Of a stretch of DNA of 64,000 nt, positions 1-11,287 are shown in pieces. The notes beneath the pieces were generated by a model. It was given only the letters and a program-made list of their open reading frames with translations, did no database searches and was not told where the DNA came from. The first letter of the stretch is position 1, and every line of letters begins with the position of its first letter. This stretch comes from Catonia carolina (taxonomy: Eukaryota > Arthropoda > Insecta > Hemiptera > Achilidae): NCBI GenBank assembly GCA_035578175.1, contig JAQMRL010000015.1, forward strand, positions 19,711,672-19,775,671, given 5' to 3'. A program made the translations under genes and the position numbers.

Positions 1-730
1 CTCAATAAACATAACCTAATTTTAATCATGAGTGAAACACTCAAAATGAAAATCAACCTCAGTTTGGGTTTAAAATACGGAAAATCACTCTTTCACACTA
101 AACTAGGCTCTGTAGAGAAAAATGCTAGGCATAAAAGTTGTAGATCTTTTTATTTCCTATAAAATTATATATATACTTTTTGTCGTAAAATGCATACTAA
201 GGCCAAAATCTTAAAAAAATCGATTTTTCACACGTTTTCGTGAGAAAAAAACAGAAAATTGCTAATTACTGCTAAACTAAACGTTATACAAAAAAATGTT
301 TGAAATAAAGTTGTAGAATTTTAAATTCTCTACAATTTTTATTATATAAAGCTTTGCGCTTAATTGCATAATAAAGCCGTAATCTTAAAAAAACTATGTT
401 TTTACGTGAAAACAGCCTCACCAAGAATTTCAGCAAACATGGCGCCTACCCTATCTTGTAGAGCATAAAAAATGAGTTAACCAGGCGATTTAAAAAAAAT
501 CCTAGAACCAGTTTTTGAGAAAATTGCAAAAAAGTGAAAAATTACACGAATTAACTACTACTTCCAGTTGACCGATTTTGATGAAAATGTTCGTGTCGGG
601 TCCGGTAGTGGTATGTAACTTAAGTTTCAAGTTTCAAGTTCGTAGGATGTTCCGTTCTTGAGATATTCTGTTCACACACATACACACACACGCACACACA
701 CATACACATACACACACACGCGCGCACGCG

Positions 731-767
<37 letters not shown>

Positions 768-898
768 CAATCACTAAAAACATGTTTTTTGGGTTCAGGG
801 GGTCCGAAAACGTATAGATCCGGTGAAAACTCGATTTCGAAAAATCGACATGAAAACAATACTTTCCTTCCTATATATTCATATAGGCAAGAGAAAGT
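1..898 (+). mobile_element. MITE-B copy, cut by window edge
   Basis: This is a long AT-rich non-coding repeat that recurs near 6293, 11288, 14233, 22757, 24835, 37046 and 45499. The right end is the conserved GGCAAGAGAAAGT, preceded by a small hairpin (CCTATATATTCATATAGG). The left end lies outside the window. The body holds two related stretches (near 180-260 and 360-420) that look like an old internal duplication. I see no transposase, so it should be non-autonomous. Confidence 0.75.
672..768. repeat. (CA)n/(CG)n microsatellite inside MITE-B
   Basis: An alternating purine-pyrimidine tract of CA repeats with a GC-alternating core. The same position in other MITE-B copies (6841, 25595, 37828, 46279) carries CA repeats of differing length, so the element itself seeds the microsatellite. 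Open frames through it are artefacts. Confidence 0.9.
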
Positions 899-1202
899 AA
901 AAATTAAATACATAAAAACTATTAGTAGGACTAAATATTTACTATTATAGTTCTAGTTATGTTTAATAATACATCCGATTAAACTACGAGTAAATACATA
1001 AAGATGTCACATAATAACGTTACTCGTTAATTAGAAGGTCTGACAACATTTACAAATAACAAAATAAGACAAACTGTTGGCCGTGTTATTAAGCACCGGT
1101 GACGTCATCGGCTACTGCGCATCCTTACTTGACCCCTACAGTCTCTTCTAATTACCCTGAGTGTGTTCTATCCCAATGATCACCTTCTAAAATAACTATT
1201 TG

Positions 1203-2211
1203 TGTTGTTTTTTTAGTTTATCAGCCGAAAAGCTGGTTTGAACCTCTAGAGGCTTTACTAAGTAAAATGAGGAGTGAGGTGGGTTACCATGCCTTCTTTA
1301 CTGAATGGAAATTATTGTGACACTTATCGCTAAGGTCCGTTACGGGATCTAGGTAATTAAATAATCACTAAAGTTTACAATTACAAATATTTATTACACT
1401 AAACGATTTACAAAATAAATAATAAACTAATTATAATAAAGAAATACAATAAATAACTTATTAATTTACTTAAAATAAATAATAAACAATAAATAACTTA
1501 ATAATTTACTTAGCACTACTTATAACCAATTTTATAGACTACACATACAAAATGAGACTGAATACACAAAAACTGGATTTAATACAGATACCCAATAACT
1601 TTTAAAAATACACACACAAACAAAGACAGTAACAATCGTTGACCAACACAATGCTCGGAAACGCTCCTGCACTACGTCCGATACCTACTCGTCAAAGATC
1701 AAACGAATACTGACTGACCGCGCTCGGGGGTCTCTTTTATACTCATTCAAAAAGATCATTCTAGTAAAGCAGGGAAACTTCATGCAAATAATAAAGTACA
1801 AAAAAATAACCCTTTATAAGTGAGTGCTAGAAAAATCCATTGTTAACAAGTCAACAATAGGTCTTTTGTAAATAGAAGATGTTACAGGTCTCTTTCACAA
1901 ATAGTTGTACACAATACCCAACCTTTTATTATATACAATAGTACAGTCCTATTAAATAATTTTTATGAATAGGCATACCTTTATTGTCATTATTGTCCTA
2001 TTGTCACTTATTGTTACTATTTCACTCTATTATCCTCTCTTACTATTTTCATGAATGAAATTCTAGAACCTCCGCGAACCATGTCTTTTCGATATTGTCA
2101 CAGTATGCTTATCAGCACGCCAGGCCATCTGCAAAGAATCTACTTTCCATCCTGCAAATGACACCTTCATTTTATTCACCATAAGGTCTGACTGTATAAT
2201 GAAATTCATTA
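1203..2211 (-). mobile_element. SINE-A copy split by a solo LTR
   Basis: Recognisable SINE-A sequence occupies about 1203-1315 (tail half, with the GGTTTGAACC box) and about 2103-2211 (middle). Between them lies an LTR-like insert. The head of the element beyond 2211 is missing. Confidence 0.7.
1316..2102 (-). mobile_element. Solo LTR (787 bp)
   Basis: Read on the minus strand the segment starts TGTGACA and ends TGTCACA, the TG...CA inverted termini usual for retroviral-type LTRs. It contains a TATA-like TATAAAAGAG and downstream AATAAA signals. The flanks are TTAT and GTAT, consistent with a 4-bp target duplication with one change, and the host sequence is a SINE-A copy. No internal gag or pol is adjacent, so it looks like the product of LTR-LTR recombination. 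The superfamily cannot be told from the LTR alone. Confidence 0.65.
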
Positions 2212-2654
2212 TATACTCGACTGTATATACTTTGTTCTTGTGTTTCCATAACCGGATTCTTTCTTATTCGAATTACTTTAATTCCCAATTGATCCGAATA
2301 AGCTAATATAAATAGTAATTAAGATTCATAAACAACAACAACAATAATAATAATAATAATAAAAGTGTGCCAAATGATTCTAAAAGTTTTTATTTTAAAT
2401 TTATAATGCAGTACACAACAGGAAATCAGCAAGTTATTGCATAAGTTAAAGCAATCTAGGTTACACGTAAACCTATTTGCACCTATTTACTTTTTAATTT
2501 AATTGTTTTAATTTTATTAGCATATTCAATGGTATAGTTGTTTACAGGTTTTGCTTTCTAATGCCTGTAATTACAATACAAATTATTCACTAATTTGTAA
2601 TCTCAATACTTTTATATTAAATGTATAACTACTACAAAGAGGTGCATAATTTTT

Positions 2655-2776
2655 GCCGGGGTCCCGGGTTCAATTCCCGGTCAGGTCTGGCATTTTTTCA
2701 TCTGTAAATCACCACATATCATTACCTATGGACAAGCCCAAGGCTTATGTAGGCATCATCACTCAATAAAAAAAAA
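2655..2776 (+). mobile_element. SINE-C fragment (tRNA-derived)
   Basis: It carries the B-box-like GGTTCAATTCCC and the family-specific GTCTGGCATTTTTTCATC, then ends in an A run. The A-box half is missing, so it is 5' truncated. Confidence 0.65.
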
Positions 2777-2854
2777 CCGTTTTTAATAAGATTTTGTTGC
2801 TAAACCAATTGTCCCAGATTTGATTCCATTTTTGTTTTACTTTATCTTGTTTAA

Positions 2855-3150
2855 TATGAATATTTCAGAAAGGAAAGTATTGTTTTATGCCGATTTTTTT
2901 GGAAACACGTGGTTTCAGGCCTTCTGAGCCCGAAAAACGTGTTTTTAACGATTTGTTTGTGTATCTGTCCTTGTTTGAACAAAATCTCAAGAATGGAATA
3001 TCCGTACGAAGTTACAACACGGAACTGAAGATACCACAAGGGGATTTAACAGGAATATTTTCATCAAAATCGGTCTACCGGAAGTAGTAGTTTATTCGTG
3101 CAATTTTTTTCAATTTTTCCCTTTTTCTTTAAAACAGCTCCTATGATTTC
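2855..3150 (-). mobile_element. Diverged MITE-B fragment
   Basis: It matches the right part of MITE-B read backwards (AGGAAAGTATTG, ATCTCAAGAATGGAATA-like and CATCAAAATCGGTC segments), with many substitutions and no CA tract. It is an older copy than those at 37046 or 45499. The short reading frames across it are not genes. Confidence 0.6.
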
Positions 3151-3404
3151 ATTTGAAATCACTTTATTAACTAAGTACATATTTTGTTCCCTTTAAGAAA
3201 AGGTAATCAGTATGTATGCTGAGTAAGTACAAGAGGTAATTTAGGTAACGAGAGATGAGATTCGCTCCAATGACGTCACGTAGCTACATCTTCCTCTTGT
3301 ATTATAACTTATTATACCCTCTTGAAATATTGTATTATAACCTCTTGTATATAACTTGGTGACCTTTACCTTGTACGTATTATAGTAACCTTGGATGAAC
3401 TGAT

Positions 3405-3915
3405 ATCAAACTAGTAAGCACTTAGCAACTCTTCAAATAGAGGGATCAAATGCAAAGTCGTTGGTGGAGCGCGTTTAAAGTGGAGAATTGCCAATAAATT
3501 TCGTGGTATATGCCTGATGATTCACAGAATTGCGTTTAAAGTGCAGAATTACCAATAAATTTCGTGGTCATCAAACTAGTAAGCACTTAGCAACTCTTCA
3601 AATAGAGGGATCAAATGCAAAGTCGTTGGTGGAGCCCGTTTAAAGTGCAAAATTGCAAATAAATTCCGTGGTATATGCCTGATGATTCACAGAATTGCGT
3701 TTAAAGAGCAGAATTGCCAATAAGTTCGTGGTATATGCCTGATGATTCACAGAATTACATTTAAAGTGCAGAATTGCCAATAAGTTTCGTGGTATATGGC
3801 TGATGATTCACAGAATTGAATTTTAAGTGCAGAATTGCCAATAAGTTTCGTGGTATATGCCTCATGATTCACAGAATTGCTAATAGTTTCGTGGTTTATA
3901 CCTAATGATTCACAA
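3405..3915. repeat. Tandem satellite, unit about 60 bp, with a 165-bp higher-order repeat
   Basis: Units of the type TTCGTGGTATATGCCTGATG ... GTGCAGAATTGCCAATAAG recur about every 60 bases from about 3500 to 3900. A larger block starting ATCAAACTAGTAAGCACTTA occurs at 3405 and again at 3570, a 165-bp period that includes the short unit. Units differ by a few substitutions and one-base indels. Confidence 0.85.
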
Positions 3916-4147
3916 AAGTCAAATGCAGAAATAATTTTTTAATATATTTTTGTACAATCCACACAAAAAAATCAGAAAAAGCTGATGATTTTACTACATA
4001 ATAAACTAATTTAAGAGAAGCTCATGTAAAAATTCCAAAAATTGGTTCAACAATTCGGTTCTCAACGGGCAAAATATCTTCAAAACGTCTTCGTAACTCA
4101 GTAATTCGTAACTACTGGATTGTTTTGCTTCTGAACTGTATAAAATA

Positions 4148-4308
4148 GCCGGCCGCATTGGCGCAGTTGGTAACGTGCTCGCCTCTCATCATGCGGTCTT
4201 GGGTTCGAATCCCATTCAGGCATGGCATTTTTTCATACGTTACAAAATATCATTTCATCCTTCACCGTCTGCATTAGCAGTAATTGCAGAACAGTCAGAC
4301 GTTGAACC

Positions 4309-4337
<29 letters not shown>
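4148..4337 (+). mobile_element. SINE-C, full-length tRNA-derived copy
   Basis: The head has a Pol III A box (TGGCGCAGTTGG) and a B box (GGTTCGAATCCC) at tRNA-like spacing. A non-tRNA body with CATTTTTTCATAC and GCATTAGCAG follows, ending in about 30 A. A tRNA gene is excluded because the sequence does not close an acceptor stem and runs on into the shared SINE body. A minus-strand copy lies at 12620-12773. Confidence 0.8.
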
Positions 4338-4339
<2 letters not shown>

Positions 4340-4610
4340 TATAAAATAGGTTATAACGCAATATTATTTACTTTAAATAATAACTTCACTATTTCCGCAC
4401 TTAATGTAAATGTTAACTATAATAATGTTTATCATTTTTAATCTTTAAAATAGGCTACATAAATACTTTTTTGTCTTCGGGAACTGTAGCTACAGAAATA
4501 CTACATTTAAGAAATTTAAAAAGAGTTACATTTAAAAAACAAACGTTGACTGGATTACGTCCAATCTAAATTGAGACCGAACTAAATTATGCGTCTTAAA
4601 TTAAACATAA

Positions 4611-4938
4611 TTTTTTTTTTTAATTTCTAATATGTGTACTGCAATCTGTTCAATTCAGAACAATAAGCAACCCCATGACCCAATGAGATGAGGATGATGT
4701 GTATGACGTGTAAATTAGGTGTAGTCTTGTACAGACTCAGGCCGACCATTCCTGAGAGAGTATGATTAATTGAACCCCAACCATCAAAATACACCGGTAA
4801 CCACTGTCTAGTATACAAATCCGTATAAAAGTAACTACCTGTACTAGGATTTGAACCAGGAACCTTCGTCTCCGAAAATCAGCTTTTAAACAGCTGATTT
4901 TGGCGACGACTTTACCTCTAGACCAACCCGGTGGGTTG
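4611..4938 (-). mobile_element. SINE-D, full-length tRNA-derived copy
   Basis: On the minus strand it begins AACCCACCGGGTTGGTCTAG (A box) and has the B box GGTTCAAATCC. The 3' end is an A run, seen here as T at 4611. The flanks share AACATAATTT, a plausible target duplication. Full or partial copies lie at 18975, 22343, 34304, 36795, 48284, 50660 and 51600. Confidence 0.8.
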
Positions 4939-5035
4939 AACATAATTTGACAAACATTTTTGAACATAAATTAGCCTTTTTAAATTCATAAATGAACATA
5001 ACTTGAACATAGCCTTTTAAGTATAACATTTAGAT

Positions 5036-5264
5036 TGTGTTGTTGGTTAGGTCATCAACCGAAAGAGTGGTTTGAACCTACAGAGGCTTTTTTAAGTACA
5101 ACAAGGAGTGAGGTGGTTTACCATTGCCTTCTTCACTGAGTGGAAAAGTATGATTATCAGCATACCAGGGGGCCTCTGATAAACATCCACTTTCCACCCT
5201 GAAAATGACAGCTTCACTACATTCACCACAAAGTGTAATGAAATTCAATTCATTACTCTCAGAA
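5036..5264 (-). mobile_element. SINE-A copy, truncated
   Basis: The tail half of SINE-A with (GTT)n, GGTTTGAACC and GAGGTGGTTTACCATTGCC is clear. The head half is missing after the ATGAAATTCA segment. Confidence 0.75.
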
Positions 5265-5519
5265 CTTAAATTTAGAATGAACATTACTGTTGATAAAGAA
5301 GCTGGAGCTATAATTTTTTATTAAATTGTTCATATTTTCTTATCCTGTGATTTGATAGAAACGTTTTTACTGTAATCTTTATGTAGAATTTTTAAAATTA
5401 GCTCATTACATAAAATGAAATAAATTTTTGCTTAATAATTAAAAAACTTATTTTGTTCCTTACAAATGATATCTTAAAAAAAGCTTCTTACAGATCACAG
5501 AACAGAATTTTCTCTTTAA

Positions 5520-6062
5520 CCCTTTATAGGGCAGTACTAGGGGGGAAAATATACATGTTGTAATATGTTAAATTTTGTTTTATGGGATTTGAATATGTAT
5601 TTCTAGAGCCAGAACAGTAAGATATTTCTTTTTGTTATTTTAAGCCCTGGTAAGTATACTTACCAAGTAACCTTTATTGAAATGGGAATCACATAATGGT
5701 AAGAATGCTTATTAAAGCAATGTGTAATCCTATATAACAAAAACTGTGCAGAACAGCTTATCTCAACTTTATATTAGCAAAAATGCTTGCTTTCCCGTAA
5801 AAAAACTCGAATTTTCTAAGCACTGTACAAAAGTAACAACAAAACAACTAGGTTGCGTACACTGCTATGAATCCTTACCACATTTGTGCAACTCACGAAG
5901 CGAATGGTCGGTGCGCACTAATTTCAAAATGTGGATAGCCTACTTACCAGAGAATATCTTTAAAACCACAAAATGCCAATAATGTTCAACTGCATAGCTT
6001 GTTCTTAAAAAAATCGACCTCATTGCCAGTGGTATGTATATTTACCAAAGACCTATAAAGGG
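5520..6062. mobile_element. piggyBac-like MITE (543 bp, TTAA-flanked)
   Basis: The element is bounded by TTAA on both sides (5516-5519 and 6063-6066). The terminal inverted repeats are CCCTTTATAGG and CCTATAAAGGG, and just inside them are related subterminal motifs, TGGTAAGTATACTTACC and GGTATGTATATTTACC. TTAA target duplication with CCC termini is the piggyBac hallmark. It lacks a usable transposase; the 78-codon open frame inside is not convincingly related to one. Confidence 0.75.
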
Positions 6063-6292
6063 TTAATTTGACATAACTTTAAATAAATTTTATTACATAA
6101 TTAAAAATATATGTTAGTTCTAAAATTGCGCTAAAATCCGCCATATTGGTTTATTGTACGTTGTATGTTGGGTTAATATTTTGTAAACTCAGAATACTTT
6201 TTTTAATGCTATTACACATACTATTTTATTGTATTGTGCAAGAAAGTTTATTGCTTTTGAGTACCAATTAAAAATTAAGGTATACACCCCCC

Positions 6293-6988
6293 CCTTAAAA
6301 ATACGGAAAATCATTATGTGAAGCTAAACTAAGCTCTGTAGAAAAAGTTGTAGGTTTTTCAATTTCGTATAAGTTTGATTGTATATACACTTTTGTCGTA
6401 AATTGCACACAACGGCCAAAATATTTAAAAATCCAATTTTTTACAGATTTTGATGATGGAAAAAAATACAGAAAATCACTAATTGATGCTAAAATAAAGG
6501 TTTAAAATATTTTATTGAAATAAAAGTTGTAGGTTTTTTAATGTTCTACAACTTTAATTGTATAAATTTGCCCTAGAATGCATATTAAGAAAACTTTACA
6601 TCTTAATAAAAAATTTTTTACCACGTGAACATAGGCCCTAAAGAACTTACACTATCTTGTAGAAAATGTAGTAAATACGGCGATTTTTTTAAATCGTAAA
6701 AAAGTGAAAAATTACACGAGTAAACTATTACTTCCGGTTAACTGATTTTGCTGAAAAGGTTCCTGTTAGATATTAGTACCTAACTTATTTTCCAAGTTTC
6801 AACTGCGTACAGTATTCCGTTCTTGAGATGTTTTGTTCACACAGACACACACACCCAATACCTAAACATGTTTTTTGGGTTCAGGGGGTCTGAAAACGTG
6901 TAGATCCGGTGAAAACTCGATTTCGAAAAATCGATATGAAAACAATAGATTTCTTTCTTATTCCTATTCACATAGGGCAAGAGAAAGC
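6293..6988 (+). mobile_element. MITE-B copy, 5' truncated
   Basis: It begins at the TTAAAAATACGGAAAATCA segment after a C-rich run and extends to CATAGGGCAAGAGAAAG. Its CA tract is very short, so this copy shows the unexpanded state. Confidence 0.7.
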
Positions 6989-7632
6989 TATAACAAAAAT
7001 CTTCTCATAAACATAAATCTGAAGAGAGTTTTATAGCTGGCAAAATACTTCAGCCGAAATTCAGTTAGCATTCCAGTTTAATGAGGCCATACTGAAACTA
7101 CAATTCTATCTTAACCCTTTCTTAACCATCGGGACTTACGAGTCCCATTTAGTACCGTTGCATTTATCTGTGCATTAACAGTTTAAGTTGCCTAGTTGAC
7201 CATCAGGACTTCTAAATCTCGCCTGGTCTGATTTTTCTGTAAACTGTAAAGGCTTCAAAAATACATCAGATCGTGTCAGTTGTGTATTGAATGAAGCCAT
7301 CACATGTGGTAACATGTGCGTCTAACCTAGCGTTGTACTTACACAACCGAGATTTTATTATGTACGGTCTAGAAAGACTGTAGTACTAGACTGTACTTAG
7401 TATACAGCTAACTTTATTAAATTTGCTACTTTTAGGTACATTTTTCAAACGTTTGGTAAAAGATAGTGAAATGAAACTTCACACACGTATAGTTTGTCAG
7501 GTTTCTCTAGCTACTGACACTTTTTCAATTTAATCTGTTGGACATAAAATTTAAAAAATAAATAACGAGCCACAAAAAATTTCTACATTTCATTTCAAAG
7601 TTTTTTGTATATTACTAATTTTTGGAGCACTT
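6989..7632. other. Gene-free AT-rich stretch
   Basis: I see no open coding region, splice-bounded exon or clear repeat boundary. A CTTAACCCTTTCTTAACC motif near 7112 resembles the ends of the TTAA-type MITEs in this window, but I could not find a matching partner end. Confidence 0.4.
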
Positions 7633-7643
7633 GAGTAAAGTCA

Positions 7644-8160
7644 CCCCTCCTGGGGAGTACAAGACCTTGTCGTTGGTGGAGGGGCTAGCGTGTTCCTATG
7701 ACCCTGTGAGCTATGCCGGCGGTAGTGTAACTACTGGTAGGGCCACCCAAGCCGGACAGGTCAAAGGGTAGGAGCCAGACTAAGAAGTACTCCAACCCAG
7801 CGTGTTGGGCTAATCCCCCACACGTTGGTTAAAAACGGATTCAAAGCACAACACAAAGCCTCGGAACAGGACTGGATACTCGGAATAATAAACGGAAATG
7901 CTGTAATACTAGATTTGGGACATGGAATGGTGATAATGATTATAGAGAGAAGATAGCTCTGGCTAGGAAAACGCCGACCGAGGGGCAGACCACGACAGAG
8001 CTATCAAGAGTACATGGAGCGGTTGGGGGAGGCTCGGGGAAAAGACTGGCAGCAGATGAGGAATATGATGATGGACCGAGGTGTCTGGAGAGGATGGATC
8101 GAGGCAATGGCACACCCTACGCTAAGAGGCAGAAGGGGCAGATAAAGAAGAAGAAGAGAA
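7644..8160 (+). mobile_element. Internally deleted RTE-like LINE retrocopy
   Basis: Perfect 11-bp duplications GAGTAAAGTCA flank it (7633-7643 and 8161-8171). The first part is GC-richer leader-type sequence running to GGGACATGGAATGG, like the start of the endonuclease domain in RTE-type LINEs. From about 7965 it encodes the extreme C-terminus of such an ORF (RRPRGRPRQSYQEYMERLGE, continuing to a stop near 8142), then an (AAG)n tail. The whole RT domain between the two parts is missing, so this is a short, non-autonomous derivative that was itself retrotransposed. Confidence 0.7.
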
Positions 8161-8171
8161 GAGTAAAGTCA

Positions 8172-8543
8172 TAAAACTTTCAGTATATGTTCATGTGCAA
8201 GATAAGATAACTAGTAAAGATTTCAGCCTGGTAGGTTTAATGGTTTCTGAAAAAAATGTAGCTCAGTTTTAAAAATCTGAATTGAAGGGGTCGGAAAAAG
8301 GCAGTGCTAACCCACATCAACATAATTTTACGGAATGTCATTTTAAAAGTTTACTAAAATCTACAAATCATGTTTTGGAATTTTTTTATTAAACAATTGT
8401 TTTTTCTGTTAATACAGGTTCTTAAGATCGTAAATGTAGCATCCTGTTTAAAACGTGCTAAACATTTTATTTTTACAGAATATTTAAGAAAAATCATGCT
8501 GGAAATTTTGTGGGTTAGCACTTTCGGGTAAAGTAAACTGGAA
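8172..8543. other. No gene seen
   Basis: AT-rich sequence with a GTGCTAACCCAC motif near 8304 and its rough reverse complement (GTGGGTTAGCACTTT) near 8510. This suggests a decayed inverted-repeat element of about 210 bp. Similar sequence recurs near 51150-51400. Confidence 0.4.
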
Positions 8544-8750
8544 GAGGCCACCTGAGGCTACCTGAGGCTACCTGAGGCCACCTGAGCCACCTGAGGCTAC
8601 CTGAGGCCACCTGAGCCACCTGAGGCTACCTTAGGCCACCTGAGCCACCTGAGGCTACCTGAGCCACCTGAGCCACCTGAGGCTACCTGAGGCCACCTGA
8701 GCCACCTGAGGCTACCTGAGGCCACCTGAGCCACCTGAGGCTACCTGAGG
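8544..8750. repeat. CCTGAG minisatellite
   Basis: A GC-rich tandem array built from 9-10 base words (CCTGAGGCTA, CCTGAGGCCA, CCTGAGCCA). Three of these commonly form a repeat of about 29 bases. Its composition stands out sharply from the AT-rich surroundings. Confidence 0.9.
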
Positions 8751-9303
8751 GACCGGAGGTTTAAGGAAATCGGATTTTTATTAGTGTGGAAAGGGTCGCC
8801 TATTGTGTTTTATTACTGGTGAAAGGGTCGCCTGTTGTTATGATCCGATGGACTCTTCTAGTTGCCTAAAGGCACTTTTAAAGTTAACCTATTTTAAACC
8901 TATGCCATGCAAATGAACACACAGATAATGTACTTAATGTACATAAATATTATATAACATAATTAAAATCTATTTTAAATTAACAAATGAAACTTACAAA
9001 GTAAAAATATAAAAAGTGCAGTATTGCAACAAGAGAGATGTTATTTCTTGAGTTTTTCGTTTTCACTATTCATGCAGCCGCTTTAAATAATATGGAAAAT
9101 TATTAGTTTTTTCACAATAACCTCCTCATTTTCAGAAATGAAATTCGTAAAAGAACTTATGCTACGGATATCCATATTACAGTTGGACGTACAAACAAGA
9201 TCTCTTAGACTCTTAGACTCAAGACTCTTAGACAACTCAACGAGGCCATCTTTACAGGTAGTTTATATGACCGCACAGAACAATAGACGGGACAGAACAA
9301 TAG

Positions 9304-9697
9304 TTGTTGTTTAGGTCAACAGCCGAAAGGCTGGTTTGAACCTGTAGAGGTTTTACTAAGTAAAACGAGGAGTGAGGTGGTTTACCATTGCCTTCCTCAC
9401 TGAATGGAAAAGTATGCTTATCAGCATGCCGGGCCCTCTGAAAAGCACATATTTTCCACTCTGTAAATGACACCTTCACTTCATTCACCACAGGGTCTGG
9501 CTGTACAATGAACTTAATTACTTTCAGAGGAGATAACTCTGATTAGTGTCTTTTACACCTCTACCTCTTCTGTTCTTAAATGATTCAGTCATTTAATTCG
9601 CTGACCATGTGATAAGAAACAGAACTATTTATTTTAGCCCTGCAACGAATAGATTGAGTGTAAATAATTTGACACTCCACCTGTCTGTTATGGGCAG
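9304..9697 (-). mobile_element. SINE-A, full length
   Basis: A complete copy from the (GTT)n tail to the TGCCCATAACAG head, flanked by the perfect 10-bp duplication AGAACAATAG (9294-9303 and 9698-9707). TSDs of this kind at several copies mark the family as a retroposon rather than a cut-and-paste element. Confidence 0.85.
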
Positions 9698-10202
9698 AGA
9701 ACAATAGATGGACAGAATAATTAGATGGGTTCACACGACTCTTTCACAGGTCCCTCAGGTAGATGGCATCGTCCAGTTTACATAACCTGCACTTTCTTCT
9801 GCCGACCCCTTCAATTTACAGGAAGGCACAAATCAAAAACAAAATTTACAAAAACAAGTACATTTCCCATCAACAGTTGGTTAAAAAGCTAAAACTACTG
9901 CTGAGAATATTAAAAACAGTGATGGAGATATTTAAAAAAACTAAAATTCCCTTTTGCACTAAAACGAGTAGTATAAAATTATGAAAAATATTTTGTTCCT
10001 GGTGACATAATTTTTCTGGGCAAACCTGATAAAAACTTAATTTTTTCAGCAAAACAATTTGTTTGACGCAATTTAATGTTTTTCTGGCAGATGTAGGCCT
10101 AAATTATTGAGAACCGTAAAGAAACCAAAATCGAAAGTTTCAGTCAAAACCATCATCCGTCTCGCCATTTTTAAAAACCCAAATACGTGATTCTCGTAAA
10201 CC

Positions 10203-10679
10203 GTTAATCAATATTACTACCTTAAGGTACTTTCTAAACTACGTCAAAGAGTAAAGAAAAAACGCCCTGAAATGTGGAAGGACAAATCATGTGTTCTCCA
10301 CCAAGACAATGCGCCAGCTCATTCCGCATTATCTGTCAAGAGGTTCCTAGCCAAGTACAGTATCTCAGTGTTAGAACATCCACCTTATTCACCAGATCTT
10401 GCACAATGTGACTTCTACCTGTTCCCTAAGGTGAAATCTACATTAAAAGGGACAAGATTTGAGTCTGTGGAAGCTGTAAAAGAGAAAGCGGCACGTGTCC
10501 TGAAGGAGCTGACAGAAGATGACTTCCAGCACTGTTTCTAACAATGGAAAATTCGCATGAAGCGTTGTAGGGATATAGAAGTAGTGTATATTGAAGGTGC
10601 CAATCAGTGATTATGTATAAAATAAAAATAAAAATAAAATTTTTTACAAACAGTCTCGTTATTTAATAGCCACACCTCG
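10203..10679 (+). pseudogene. mariner transposase C-terminal fragment (fold-back family)
   Basis: The readable frame (10272-10541) has HQDNAPAHSALSV followed by YSPDLAQCDFYLF. The second and third catalytic Asp have 34 residues between them, the DD34D spacing of mariner. The 5' two thirds and the first Asp are missing, and a TAA interrupts the end after QHCF. The right end reads TTTAATAGCCACACCTCG, followed by TA, as at 50616. It lies about 320 bp upstream of gene A's start codon. Confidence 0.75.
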
Positions 10680-10998
10680 TATTTTATTGAATTGAATTAA
10701 AATAATTTGAGTAATAAAGGAAAACAATTATAAAAATAAACTATGTGAAGAAATTAATACAATATTAATTATAGGCCAATAGTATTTTTAAACAATTATA
10801 TTTGAAATCAATTTAAATATAATTAAAAAAAATTAATGACATAGTTTTACTGAATATTACACAGTATGACACATATTCTAAACGTCATGTTAATAATGCA
10901 ATAATAAATAAAGTGTTGAATAATTTAAACAATTTGCTAACTCAGCTACAGAAGAAATAAAAGTCGATTGTCCATTGGAAAATAATTTAGTTATCAAA

Positions 10999-11101
10999 AT
11001 GACTTCTTTATTGCAATTAACTGGTGTTCTCTTCTTCACATTGATTGTAATTATTAAAGGCCAAGAACAAGATCCATCGCAACAACAGCTTCAAAATGTT
11101 C

Positions 11102-11133
<32 letters not shown>

Positions 11134-11259
11134 ATCGGACCACAATTGTACATTAGGGAAGGTCAAGTTCAACCGAATAAGCAAATCGATCAACAACAGG
11201 GACCTAGTACAACAACAGTTTGCGTTGAATTAAGAAACGGACAACATTGTGTACCACAG
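10999..11259 (+). CDS. Gene A exon 1: signal-peptide exon of a Gln-rich secreted protein
   Basis: The exon encodes residues 1-87 of a predicted 400-aa protein joined to 17750-18691. I chose the ATG at 10999 because it opens directly on a signal peptide (MTSLLQLTGVLFFTLIVIIK, cleavage likely near GQEQ); the frame is open further upstream but has no other ATG. An 11-Gln run at residues 35-45 is pure CAA. CVELRNGQHC near the end offers a possible disulphide. The exon ends CAG|GTATGT at a codon boundary, and the acceptor at 17748-17749 restores the same frame. I do not recognise the family; function unknown. A C-terminal mariner remnant lies just upstream. Confidence 0.75.
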
Positions 11260-11287
11260 GTATGTTTCAACTAACCTTTAATTTTTT

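Noticed and set aside
3405..3915. Possible CRISPR array
   Set aside because: Units are contiguous, without unique spacers, in eukaryotic repeat-rich DNA.
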